A DNA stretch of 64,000 bases, from contig NZ_RJVQ01000002.1 of the NCBI RefSeq assembly GCF_003856525.1, forward strand, positions 310,001-374,000. Direction: 5' to 3'. Each line of letters begins with the position of its first letter. Position 1 is the stretch's first letter. Shown one piece after another: positions 1-6,557 of this stretch. Below the pieces are notes generated by a model, which was not told the origin of the DNA, did not search any database, and saw nothing but the letters and a program-made list of their open reading frames with translations. This stretch comes from Vibrio viridaestus (GTDB lineage: Bacteria; Pseudomonadota; Gammaproteobacteria; Enterobacterales; Vibrionaceae). The position numbers were made by a program, and so were the translations under genes.

Positions 1-605
1 AGCAAGGTAAGAATAAAGATTGGGGAGTACCACCAAACGCCAGTGATCTGAAGTTTGAATATACCAATGGTGCTGGTGAGCAGAAAACCATCGATATATT
101 GGCTAAGCCTGGTGACGATATCGAAGAGGTTGCGACTTATATTAACGGTCAAAATGATGATATTAAGGCGTCTGTTGATGATGATGGTAAGTTGCAGTTG
201 TTCGTTGCTCAGCCGAATATACAGGGTAATCTATCCATATCAGGTGGGCTAGCTTCAGAGTTGGGATTAAACGGTGGCCCTGGAATGAAATCGACAGTAC
301 AAGACATTGATATTACCTCTGTCGGTGGTTCGCAAAATGCCGTAGGTATCTTGGATGCTGCGCTGAAATATGTGGATTCTCAGCGAGCAGATCTTGGTGC
401 GAAACAGAACCGTTTAAGTCATAGTATTAATAACTTAGCTAATATTCAGGAAAACGTTGAAGCGTCGAAAAGTCGTATTAAAGATACCGACTTTGCGAAA
501 GAAACGACTGAAATGACAAAAGCACAAATATTACAGCAGGCAGGTACCTCAATACTTGCTCAAGCTAAACAGTTGCCAAACGCTGCAATGCAATTATTGC
601 AGTAG
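1..605 (+). CDS. flaA: Flagellin, 3' part only (FlaA-like)
   Basis: The open frame runs from the window edge (first full codon at position 3) to TAG-free stop TAA at 603-605, so the start lies outside. The visible part aligns with the second half of the intact flagellin at 34615-35748: variable outer domain first, then the conserved C-terminal D0 helix, with shared stretches such as [14 protein letters not shown]. The ending (QILQQAGTSILAQAKQLPN) is the type I associate with Vibrio FlaA rather than FlaC. The product is a secreted filament subunit whose C-terminal helix is used in export and polymerisation. The gene is followed by a terminator at 795-833 whose 3' half is the prophage attachment core. 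The symbol rests on this ending and on synteny with flaC. Confidence 0.9.
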   Translation, partial: QGKNKDWGVPPNASDLKFEYTNGAGEQKTIDILAKPGDDIEEVATYINGQNDDIKASVDDDGKLQLFVAQPNIQGNLSISGGLASELGLNGGPGMKSTVQDIDITSVGGSQNAVGILDAALKYVDSQRADLGAKQNRLSHSINNLANIQENVEASKSRIKDTDFAKETTEMTKAQILQQAGTSILAQAKQLPNAAMQLLQ

Positions 606-794
606 TAAAAGGTACTTCATTACTGAATACAGACGTGGATTTAGTATGAAGTCACTTTGGCAAAGTGTGATAAAAGGTTGGAGTTGGGCTCTCTCAAGTT
701 TTACCCTGCTCATATCCATACCTTAATCATGCGCCCAGGTACGCCAGAATGTGAACATTTCTCTTGATCTCCACATGGCTATGGCTACCACAAT

Positions 795-833
795 AGCCCC
801 GGTTCTCTCAAAGGAAAAGGGGCTTTTTCTTTT
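795..833 (+). terminator. Rho-independent terminator of flaA
   Basis: AGCCCC (795-800) pairs with GGGGCT (819-824) across an 18-base loop and is followed by TTTTTCTTTT. The 3' arm and T-run are inside the 22-bp att core, so the phage att site supplies half of the host terminator and the terminator remains intact after integration. Confidence 0.8.
812..833 (+). repeat. attL core (22-bp direct repeat)
   Basis: This 22-base stretch begins AGGAAAAGGGG and ends CTTTTTCTTTT. It is repeated exactly at 34341-34362 and flanks the whole prophage. It overlaps the flaA terminator 3' arm. Confidence 0.9.
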
Positions 834-1008
834 CTATTAATATCCTATTTATATAAAACCCAATACTATCCAATCAGAGAAGTTAACTAAATTATTGTAT
901 TTATTGGCTTTTTAACGTGGATGATAATTGGTTTTCTACAAAAAAATACCAAAATGTTTGGTTGAAAATCAGCCTTAAAAGTACGTTTATAATAATAATT
1001 AACAGTGG

Positions 1009-2082
1009 TTAATAATGAGTGTCGCCATTTTGTCGCCATTCTTTTGCGCGGTTTTCTAATGGGTTTAGGTAGACAGCCTGAATTAAATGGTCTGGTGAAA
1101 AGTGGGCATAAACCATGGTTTGTTCTATTTTTTGATGACCTAAAATACGCTGCAATATAAGAATGTCGCCGCCATTGATCATGAAATGAGTGGCAAAGGT
1201 ATGCCGCAAAATGTGAGTGGCCTGTCCGTCTGGAACATAAGGAGGTAAAGAACGCTTTATGTGACGATGAGCAGAACCATAATTGGTACTAAACACGTCA
1301 TGGCCGCTGACTGCATTATCAAGTATTTCATTGTAAAGAGATTCAGAAATAGGAACGGAACGAACACGCTTACCTTTTGTGTTAGAAAATGTCAGTTTGT
1401 ATTTGGAAACTTGAGAACATTTTAATGTCAAAGCCTCTTCTATTCTTGACCCGGTTGCTAAACAAATCTTTGCAATTAAGACGATCTGGGAAATTGATAC
1501 AGAACGAGCAACTATACTTCCAAGTTCCTCCAGAAAAACGGGAATGTCTTCTTCGTGAAGATAGGCTAACTCTCTTTGTTGTGTTCTGATCGGTTCAATT
1601 TCAGCAAGAGGGTTAGGAAAGTTCCATTGCTTATACTTTATCAGTCGATTAAATAAACCACCTAACAAAGCCAGTTGATTGTTTTGAGTTGCGGGGGAAA
1701 GTTCTAATGTGTCAGATTTTCTTAATTGATTTAATCTGTGAGCTCTGAAATCAAGATATTGTCTAGCTGAAAATGTAGAGGCAATAGGGTCACCTAAATC
1801 ACCTATAATTTGGGAAATCTTGCCATACATCTTTTTTCCTGAAGCAAGGGTATGACCATGAGTATTCCACCAAACTTCTAGCAGCTCGCTCATTCTGCGG
1901 TGATCGGGCTTGTCTCCCATCCACGGCTTATCATTGACCTCGCGCATGATGAATTTTTCATAAGCAGCCGCTTCGCCTTTAGTGGCGAAGCGTTTACGAA
2001 CTCGTTTACCAGATCGACCAGATGGATAACATTCACAAAGCCAAGGTTTTTTACTGTTGTCTTTGAGATTACGAACTGACAT
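1009..2082 (-). CDS. int: Site-specific tyrosine recombinase (phage integrase)
   Basis: A 357-residue P2-family integrase. The C-terminal catalytic domain shows the tyrosine-recombinase set: Arg213 (ATGSRIEEAL), His290 and Arg293 (HILRHTF), His316 (ILGHQ) and the nucleophile Tyr325 (TMVYAHF), nine residues after His316 as is usual. The N-terminal part would bind arm-type sites. It catalyses recombination between the 22-bp phage and bacterial cores. The gene reads inward from attL with its 3' end nearest the att site, and its last codons contain one pair of the repeated TGTCGCCATT motifs (1020-1040) that I take as candidate arm sites. The next gene upstream ends only 4 bases before its start, so the two are probably cotranscribed from the repressor side. 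Confidence 0.95.
   Translation of the reverse strand: MSVRNLKDNSKKPWLCECYPSGRSGKRVRKRFATKGEAAAYEKFIMREVNDKPWMGDKPDHRRMSELLEVWWNTHGHTLASGKKMYGKISQIIGDLGDPIASTFSARQYLDFRAHRLNQLRKSDTLELSPATQNNQLALLGGLFNRLIKYKQWNFPNPLAEIEPIRTQQRELAYLHEEDIPVFLEELGSIVARSVSISQIVLIAKICLATGSRIEEALTLKCSQVSKYKLTFSNTKGKRVRSVPISESLYNEILDNAVSGHDVFSTNYGSAHRHIKRSLPPYVPDGQATHILRHTFATHFMINGGDILILQRILGHQKIEQTMVYAHFSPDHLIQAVYLNPLENRAKEWRQNGDTHY
1020..1040 (+). repeat. Candidate integrase arm sites, left pair
   Basis: TGTCGCCATT occurs twice, at 1020-1029 and 1031-1040, an 11-bp period. A matching pair with the same period (34265-34285) lies beside attR. Both are inside the prophage and in the same orientation. Function is inferred from position only. 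Confidence 0.5.
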
Positions 2083-2086
2083 AAAA

Positions 2087-2662
2087 CTATTTATCTAATT
2101 TCTGATACCAAGTAACTTCATACTGACTACCAGTATCTTTTTCGCCGCTAGTCCCTTTTCTGTCTGGGGCATAATCAAGTGTTAAAGGCTGTTCATGGTC
2201 AGTTTCTGAAGTAAAGACAATGACTGATACAAACTGAACACGGTTTTTTTGTTGTAACTGTCTAGCTGCACTTGCCGCTGTAGCAAGTAATTGATCGTTA
2301 GTAGTTGCTGTTGTGGTGTATATTTTTGCTTGGAGGCGCGAGCGCGATGCAAAGCTAATATCGTCTGTATAAAAAACGGTTGCAGGCTGGGGGGCGTCGC
2401 TATGTAATAAATTATCAATAGATTTGTCGAAATCAGACAATTGGGTCATTTGTGACTGTGTTTTCGTATTATTAGTACTTTGGTTATCAGAGCAGGCATA
2501 AAATCCAAACCCAATAATCAGACTAAGAATAATAAAACTAAAACATCCTTGAGCAGTTGTAATTGTCGGGTTCTTTACCCCACAGTGTGGACAGGTCTTG
2601 GCATTTTTCTCTACAGTTTCTTTACAAGATTTACATTTATATATTTTTTTTTCTTTAGACAT
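2087..2662 (-). CDS. Zinc-ribbon membrane protein of unknown function
   Basis: A 191-residue protein I cannot assign to a named family. Residues about 8-29 form a zinc ribbon (CKSC then CPHC). A hydrophobic segment follows at about 39-56 (FSFIILSLIIGFGFYAC), then a Ser/Thr/Gln-rich linker and a roughly 110-residue soluble C-terminal domain with alternating strands. The arrangement predicts a small cytoplasmic zinc ribbon and a C-terminal domain anchored in the inner membrane. The gene lies between int and cI, where P2/K139-type phages often carry lysogenic-conversion or exclusion genes, and would be expressed in the lysogen. A role in blocking other phages is inference from position only. The start ATG at 2662 follows GGGTATGAAAG, a modest ribosome-binding site. 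Confidence 0.7.
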   Translation of the reverse strand: MSKEKKIYKCKSCKETVEKNAKTCPHCGVKNPTITTAQGCFSFIILSLIIGFGFYACSDNQSTNNTKTQSQMTQLSDFDKSIDNLLHSDAPQPATVFYTDDISFASRSRLQAKIYTTTATTNDQLLATAASAARQLQQKNRVQFVSVIVFTSETDHEQPLTLDYAPDRKGTSGEKDTGSQYEVTWYQKLDK

Positions 2663-2683
2663 CTTTCATACCCTAGCATTTTT

Positions 2684-3496
2684 TTAATTATTAATATTTT
2701 CTATAACTTCGTCAGCTTTAGGTTGCGACAAAAGCACACTATTAACCCAATCATCAAAGTGTTTTTTCTTATGTCCTTCAGTGGCTAGCATCGTATCAAT
2801 GTACTTAGTGTTGAAAGTGATCTCTTTATCTTTAGAATCGAGAAATTTTAGTTTTTGGACACCAGTAAGTTTACCTTTGTATAAACCAATGGGCTTTACA
2901 GTTTCTCTTTTACGTTCACCACCATATTCAATTCGCGAAAAAGTTGTAGGAGCTAATTGACCTTCCCACATTACTGAGTAATCTCGTTCGCATGTTTCAT
3001 ATTCCGGATAGGCTCGATGAAAGCTCCAAGGAAAATTAGGATTGATGATTCTCATCCATTCCCAAAATGAACGGCGATTATGTCCTTTAACCTGAATCTG
3101 ACTTGAAATGCTAAGTGTTGGGATTATTTTGGTATTATCTTCGTTAATATCAGCCACAAAAATAGCCATGTCTTTTACTAAAACATGGTTTGGTGTCATG
3201 GTGATTTTTTCTTTTCGATTGACTGAGAACGTTGATTCAGGAGATGTACCTTTCCAAACTACATAATAACGTTCGTTATTGATTGTTAGTTTTTCCCTAT
3301 CATCATATGGAATAGGTGATATTTCTTCGTAGTCTTGGTCTATATTGTCAATATCATCTGAGATTGAGGACGATAATGAAGTAGTCATTGAGACTGTAAA
3401 GTCTGAAGTAGAAGAGGAGTTTTTTTGCTTTGATGTTTTAATTGCCATGTAAATACCAAACACGGCAAAGCACAAAAGAATAAAAACTATTTCCAT
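2684..3496 (-). CDS. Membrane-anchored protein with an internal domain duplication
   Basis: A 270-residue protein of unknown function. The start is set at ATG 3496, which has TAGGAG seven bases upstream; a longer frame would need a TTG. It opens with one transmembrane helix (MEIVFILLCFAVFGIYMAIK), then an acidic Ser-rich linker. Two copies of a roughly 80-residue unit follow. Copy one starts RYYVVWKG and ends VKGHNRRSFWEWM; copy two starts RDYSVMWEG and ends ATEGHKKKHFDDW. They share Y-V-W-(K/E)-G, a TFS triplet, and a closing GH-x4-F-x2-W. It sits between the zinc-ribbon gene and cI, in the same direction, so it should be expressed in the lysogen. It may be a superinfection-exclusion factor, but nothing in the sequence proves that. 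Confidence 0.65.
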   Translation of the reverse strand: MEIVFILLCFAVFGIYMAIKTSKQKNSSSTSDFTVSMTTSLSSSISDDIDNIDQDYEEISPIPYDDREKLTINNERYYVVWKGTSPESTFSVNRKEKITMTPNHVLVKDMAIFVADINEDNTKIIPTLSISSQIQVKGHNRRSFWEWMRIINPNFPWSFHRAYPEYETCERDYSVMWEGQLAPTTFSRIEYGGERKRETVKPIGLYKGKLTGVQKLKFLDSKDKEITFNTKYIDTMLATEGHKKKHFDDWVNSVLLSQPKADEVIENINN

Positions 3497-3524
3497 ATAA
3501 AAACTCCTAGCCAAATTATAAAAG

Positions 3525-4205
3525 TCAATCTTTCTTCAAAGTAACCGCCACGCGGCCAATCACTTGAATATCATCATCTGAAATTTCAACAGTTGAATCA
3601 CCAATTACCACAGCAAGCTTTTTGCCAGGTAAACGCTGAATATGGTTTATGGACAAGTTGCCATCGATATCGATCAGAAACTTTCCTGAAACAGCATTTG
3701 TTATGCTTCTATCTACGAGGTAGATAGCCTCGTTAGTTTCAATTTCTTCAACCAGTTCAGCTTCTAACCCAAAACTATTCATCCGTCTAACAGCATAAGG
3801 AACGACGCCAGTGTCAATCAGCCGCCCGTTAGTCAGACATTTACTGGTTAGTAAAACTGTTTGCTTTTGATTTTCGTTGCCTTCTGTAGCTAATGAATAA
3901 GCAGCTGCATATTTTGAGTGAAAAATAGGTGCGCATTCTTGTATTTGATGGGGTTGTTCTATTTTTCTGTCTTCTGGCTTTAATGCCAGTTCTTCAATGG
4001 GAATGCCCAAAGCCAAATGAAGTCGAACCATAATCTCATGTGACGTTCTGTCATGAGCATTCCAAGTGGCAAATGTAGATTTTGGAACGTCTAAAATCGC
4101 CCCCAACTCTTCAAGATTTCTACAGTTAAGAACTCTTTTGAGGTTTTCAGTAAATTCTTTCCCCTTTTGGTACTCGAATGGCATTATTTTTTTATCTCTA
4201 TTCAT
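3525..4205 (-). CDS. cI: Phage repressor, CI family
   Basis: A 226-residue protein with an N-terminal helix-turn-helix (about residues 28-52, LEELGAILDVPKSTFATW) typical of the P2/186-group CI repressors. The C-terminal half resembles the CI oligomerisation domain (IDIDGNLSINHIQRLPGKKL). No Ser/Lys pair in the usual LexA/S24 context is evident: the region where the catalytic lysine normally stands reads NHIQRL. The repressor is therefore probably not self-cleaving, as in phage 186, whose induction uses an antirepressor. It is divergent from cox, with the control region 4206-4374 between. It maintains lysogeny by repressing the early rightward promoter and would drive its own operon with the two downstream membrane proteins and int. 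Confidence 0.85.
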   Translation of the reverse strand: MNRDKKIMPFEYQKGKEFTENLKRVLNCRNLEELGAILDVPKSTFATWNAHDRTSHEIMVRLHLALGIPIEELALKPEDRKIEQPHQIQECAPIFHSKYAAAYSLATEGNENQKQTVLLTSKCLTNGRLIDTGVVPYAVRRMNSFGLEAELVEEIETNEAIYLVDRSITNAVSGKFLIDIDGNLSINHIQRLPGKKLAVVIGDSTVEISDDDIQVIGRVAVTLKKD

Positions 4206-4374
4206 GGATAAATAAGACTCTAAGCGTTAAAAATCCCTAACAAGTTACAAAAAACTCAAATAAGTTATTGCAAGTATGTCAAATGGGATCAATAATCTTG
4301 TTGTGTTCAGGTAATCGCGCCAACCAAAGCTAGCGAAAACCAACCAAGACGAATATAAACAAGAGGATACCACG
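4206..4374. promoter_or_regulatory. cI-cox divergent switch region
   Basis: This is the 169-base region between the divergent repressor and cox genes. It contains a good rightward promoter (4268-4296), short AAGTTA repeats (AACAAGTTAC near 4236, AATAAGTTATT near 4259) that could be CI or Cox operators, and on the other strand a TTGACA hexamer overlapping the rightward promoter. It is expected to carry the lysis-lysogeny decision by analogy with P2 and 186. Confidence 0.6.
4268..4296 (+). promoter_or_regulatory. Early rightward promoter (sigma-70)
   Basis: TTGCAA (4268-4273), a 17-base spacer and AATAAT (4291-4296) face the cox-cII-rep operon. The AAGTTATTGCAAG stretch overlapping the -35 would be a natural repressor-binding place. 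Confidence 0.55.
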
Positions 4375-4587
4375 ATGCTAAGTTATTCGGTACCACCCAG
4401 AAGCCCATACGTGACTTGTGAAGAGTATTCACGTCTGTCAGGACTTGCGTTATCAACCATCCGTTTCTATATCACGGAAGGTAAAATTATCATCAAACCT
4501 AAAGAACGAACCCGAGATAAACCATTAATCAACATGGTCGCTATGCACGAAATTGCCGCCCGTGAAGCGTTATCTGTTCTGGGGTAA
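4375..4587 (+). CDS. cox: Cox-like excisionase and repressor
   Basis: A 70-residue basic protein with a winged helix-turn-helix: residues 12-35 (YVTCEEYSRLSGLALSTIRFYI) read like the recognition unit of the Cox/Apl/MerR-type small DNA-binding proteins. The sequence after it (EGKIIIKPKERTRDKPLINM) matches the wing seen in HP1-type Cox. Being the first gene divergent from cI it fits Cox, which represses the lysogenic promoter and directs excision with integrase. The start follows AAGAGGAT. Identification is by size, HTH and position rather than a long motif. Confidence 0.75.
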   Translation: MLSYSVPPRSPYVTCEEYSRLSGLALSTIRFYITEGKIIIKPKERTRDKPLINMVAMHEIAAREALSVLG

Positions 4588-4590
4588 TCC

Positions 4591-4683
4591 ATGAATATCT
4601 CCTTAATCCCAACTCAAACACACTGCCCGCTATGGCTTCACTTAGTCGCCTGGGCAGTCATTTGCATTCCACCTTTGTTATAA
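4591..4683 (+). CDS. Possible 30-residue membrane peptide between cox and cII
   Basis: A short frame starting 3 bases after the cox stop codon and ending with TAA at 4681-4683, inside the ribosome-binding site of cII (TAAGGA). It begins MNISLIPTQTH and ends in a hydrophobic stretch (LWLHLVAWAVICIPPLL) that could span or insert in a membrane. GGGG lies eight bases before the ATG. The tight fit between its neighbours favours a translated peptide, but the length alone gives little proof. Confidence 0.35.
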   Translation: MNISLIPTQTHCPLWLHLVAWAVICIPPLL

Positions 4684-4695
4684 GGATTGTCGAAT

Positions 4696-5235
4696 ATGGA
4701 CGGTCAGATAGCTATGTGCGAATTACGTGACGTCAAACAGCGAGCATATGAATCTGTTTGTTGCGATTTCGCGCTCAATCACAATATGGAAGGAATTGCG
4801 AAACGCATTGGAATGAGTGGAACCATGCTCCGCAATAAGCTCAATCCCGCACAGCCACACAAAATGGACCCAGTTGATTTGGCATTGCTATCAAAAGAGT
4901 CCGGTGACTTCACCATTCTCAACACACTGTTTGCTGATATGGGAGTGGTAACAGTTGCAATTCCAAAAGAGAGCGATGCCAAAAACTTCATAGAACGCAC
5001 ACTGATGAACAACGCGTTATCGGGTGAGCTTTCTAGTGATGCAATGAGCATGTGCAGCACAGAGCGTTTACCCAGAAGTAAGAAACGCAAAACACTCGCC
5101 AAAGCGCAGGCCGCACTCGGCAATCTCGCGCTCATGATTTCCGATTTAGAAAATAGAACGACTGGTATGTCCCCATTGCTCAGCATGGGAACCGATTTTC
5201 TAGTGAATGGAATGCCTCTTCCTGGACTGTCATAG
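4696..5235 (+). CDS. cII: Regulatory protein CII (P2/186 type)
   Basis: A 179-residue protein. ATG 4696 is preferred because AAGGA lies nine bases before it. The N-terminal part holds a helix-turn-helix (NMEGIAKRIGMSGTMLRNKL, about residues 29-48) as in the phage CII/CP76 family of 186-like phages, followed by the family's middle region (MDPVDLALLSKESGDFTIL). In phage 186 CII activates a promoter for establishing lysogeny; the same role is inferred here. It lies third in the early operon behind cox, the usual place. This is unrelated in fold to lambda CII. Confidence 0.8.
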   Translation: MDGQIAMCELRDVKQRAYESVCCDFALNHNMEGIAKRIGMSGTMLRNKLNPAQPHKMDPVDLALLSKESGDFTILNTLFADMGVVTVAIPKESDAKNFIERTLMNNALSGELSSDAMSMCSTERLPRSKKRKTLAKAQAALGNLALMISDLENRTTGMSPLLSMGTDFLVNGMPLPGLS

Positions 5236-5247
5236 GAGAACGTTGAA

Positions 5248-5586
5248 ATGAGTCAGTTAGCAAGACAGAAACAATCTGAAAACACGGTTGCACCATCAGC
5301 CGACGATAGTATTGCAGCATGTAAATCTCTATTTAACGGTGCATCTACTCGCAAGCAGTTGAAGACCGTATTTAATGAACTGCCAGACAAAAGTCGTGGT
5401 TTAGTGTTAATCGCTGGCGGGTTACCTCCAAGAGATTACCAACGTAAGTTTGAATCATTCGATGATTTGGAACTGCAGAAAATTCGCGTCGGAATGCAGT
5501 ACCTCAAAGACATGGTTGTCGGATTCGATAATCGACTGGGTGACGTTCGTCGTCTCAAGCATTACCAATTCAGTAGTACCTATTAA
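5248..5586 (+). CDS. Early phage protein of unknown function
   Basis: A 112-residue soluble protein. I do not recognise a named domain. The N-terminal third is polar and probably flexible; the rest is predicted mainly helical (AACKSLFNGASTRKQLKTVF; a later LELQKIRVGMQYLKDMVVGF). It begins 12 bases after cII and is followed by a terminator-like hairpin at 5604-5628, so it closes the first part of the early operon. Its place before the replication gene would suit an accessory replication factor, but this is only positional. Confidence 0.65.
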   Translation: MSQLARQKQSENTVAPSADDSIAACKSLFNGASTRKQLKTVFNELPDKSRGLVLIAGGLPPRDYQRKFESFDDLELQKIRVGMQYLKDMVVGFDNRLGDVRRLKHYQFSSTY

Positions 5587-5603
5587 TTTTAATCCTAGCC
5601 TTT

Positions 5604-5628
5604 GCCTCTTTCGGGGGGGCTTTTTTTT
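5604..5628 (+). terminator. Terminator inside the early operon
   Basis: GCCTC/GGGGGC stem (with one G-U pair) around TTTC, followed by eight T residues. It lies after the 112-residue gene and before the next gene group, so transcription of the replication genes may be controlled by read-through here. Confidence 0.6.
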
Positions 5629-5650
5629 CGTTTCAGCGTAGGAGCTAAGC

Positions 5651-6052
5651 ATGAGCATCATCTCTGTATTTCGCAAAGACCTCGAATATGGCCTACGTGC
5701 CGAGGGTTTTACTACACGCAAAATTGAACAGTTTGTTCGTGTTTTTAATGAAGTCGAAACCAGTCAAGACGTTCTTTTAGAACTTGATTCAACTCGTGCC
5801 ATGTTAATTAACGTGAACGGCCGGGAACAAGGACTGTGTCTTGAAGATTTCATCACCGCATGGTGGGTGTTCTGGGTTGTCGTATTTAACCAGTCAAATG
5901 ATACCGCTATGCATCACCAGTCTATCGGCGCCATTCGTGCACTTTTCTATATCTCTGCTTGTACCAAAAGCGCAAGTCAGCACGCAACCATGCAAATGTG
6001 GTGGCGTGACTGTTCGCCACTACATGGTTACCCAACTTTGGAGGCAGAATAA
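5651..6052 (+). CDS. Phage protein of unknown function
   Basis: A 133-residue protein, not recognised. It starts after TAGGAGC. The first half is charged and helical; the centre has an unusually hydrophobic, Trp-rich patch (FITAWWVFWVVVF, about residues 66-78) that could be a membrane segment or a buried helix. His/Met/Trp-rich residues follow. Its stop codon overlaps the next start (TAATG), so it is translationally coupled to the next small gene. It belongs to the block leading into the replication initiator. Confidence 0.6.
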   Translation: MSIISVFRKDLEYGLRAEGFTTRKIEQFVRVFNEVETSQDVLLELDSTRAMLINVNGREQGLCLEDFITAWWVFWVVVFNQSNDTAMHHQSIGAIRALFYISACTKSASQHATMQMWWRDCSPLHGYPTLEAE

Positions 6053-6288
6053 TGCAATACGCAGCAGTAATGATTTGCCCTAACGGTGGCGTTGTTCGTC
6101 ATGACGACACTCAAGAGGTTGCCAATGTATTAGTTGGCGATTTTGACTCGCTGTTGGATGCCGTTAATCAGGCTTGTCGTGACTTGGATTGTGTTGTTAT
6201 GCATCCAATCAAAAGAGGGCTTATTAGTAAAGGTCGAGGCAAGGGTGGTTTTATGTTGGTGACAACTCAGGAGCTGGATGCGATATGA
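6052..6288 (+). CDS. Small phage protein of unknown function
   Basis: A 78-residue protein with no recognised domain. It is coupled on both sides: its ATG overlaps the previous stop (TAATG) and its last codons overlap the next start by 4 bases. A basic Gly/Lys stretch (KRGLISKGRGKGGF) stands near the C-terminus. It is probably cytoplasmic. The strict packing argues that it is a real gene of the replication operon. Confidence 0.6.
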   Translation: MQYAAVMICPNGGVVRHDDTQEVANVLVGDFDSLLDAVNQACRDLDCVVMHPIKRGLISKGRGKGGFMLVTTQELDAI

Positions 6289-6557
6289 AATCAATAATCT
6301 GCCCACATTGTCCAAGTGTGCTTCAACCTAGTTATATGGTTTGCCCTGAGTGCGGTATCGCTTTTGATGGCCAGCCAAAACAATTATTAGATGGTGAACT
6401 TAGAGTCAGCAAGCCATGGAGGACTGAGGTTTGCCTAACATTCGTTAAGACGGAAAACTTTGGTAACGGTTATGGCGTTTCCAAGACATTCAAGAAGAAG
6501 GAAATAACGAAATCGAGTATCGATTTATTCCTTAATCATGCAAGAACGTTGCTGTAA
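6285..6557 (+). CDS. Zinc-ribbon phage protein
   Basis: A 90-residue protein with an N-terminal zinc ribbon: CPHC at residues 6-9 and CPEC at 20-23. The basic C-terminal part (KTFKKKEITK) could contact nucleic acid. It overlaps both neighbours by a few bases and directly precedes the replication initiator, with whose start it shares TAATG. A role as a replication or transcription accessory factor is inferred from position and zinc ribbon only. Confidence 0.6.
   Translation: MKSIICPHCPSVLQPSYMVCPECGIAFDGQPKQLLDGELRVSKPWRTEVCLTFVKTENFGNGYGVSKTFKKKEITKSSIDLFLNHARTLL

Larger units (their letters stand above)
606..1008. other. Gene-free stretch: flaA 3' region, attL and prophage left end
   Basis: No convincing gene is seen. 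The first 200 bases are host DNA downstream of flaA and end in its terminator. From 812 the sequence is prophage: the att core, an AT-rich stretch, and a TTATTGTATTT motif at 892-902 that recurs near attR. The stretch ends at the integrase stop codon. Confidence 0.7.

Noticed and set aside
99-605. A short flagellin gene starting at 99
   Set aside because: The frame is open to the window edge and the residues before 99 align with the flaC product, so this is the 3' part of a full gene.
2480-2788. Plus-strand frame opposite the zinc-ribbon gene
   Set aside because: Composed of low-complexity Phe/Tyr-rich sequence antisense to a better-supported gene, with no ribosome-binding site.
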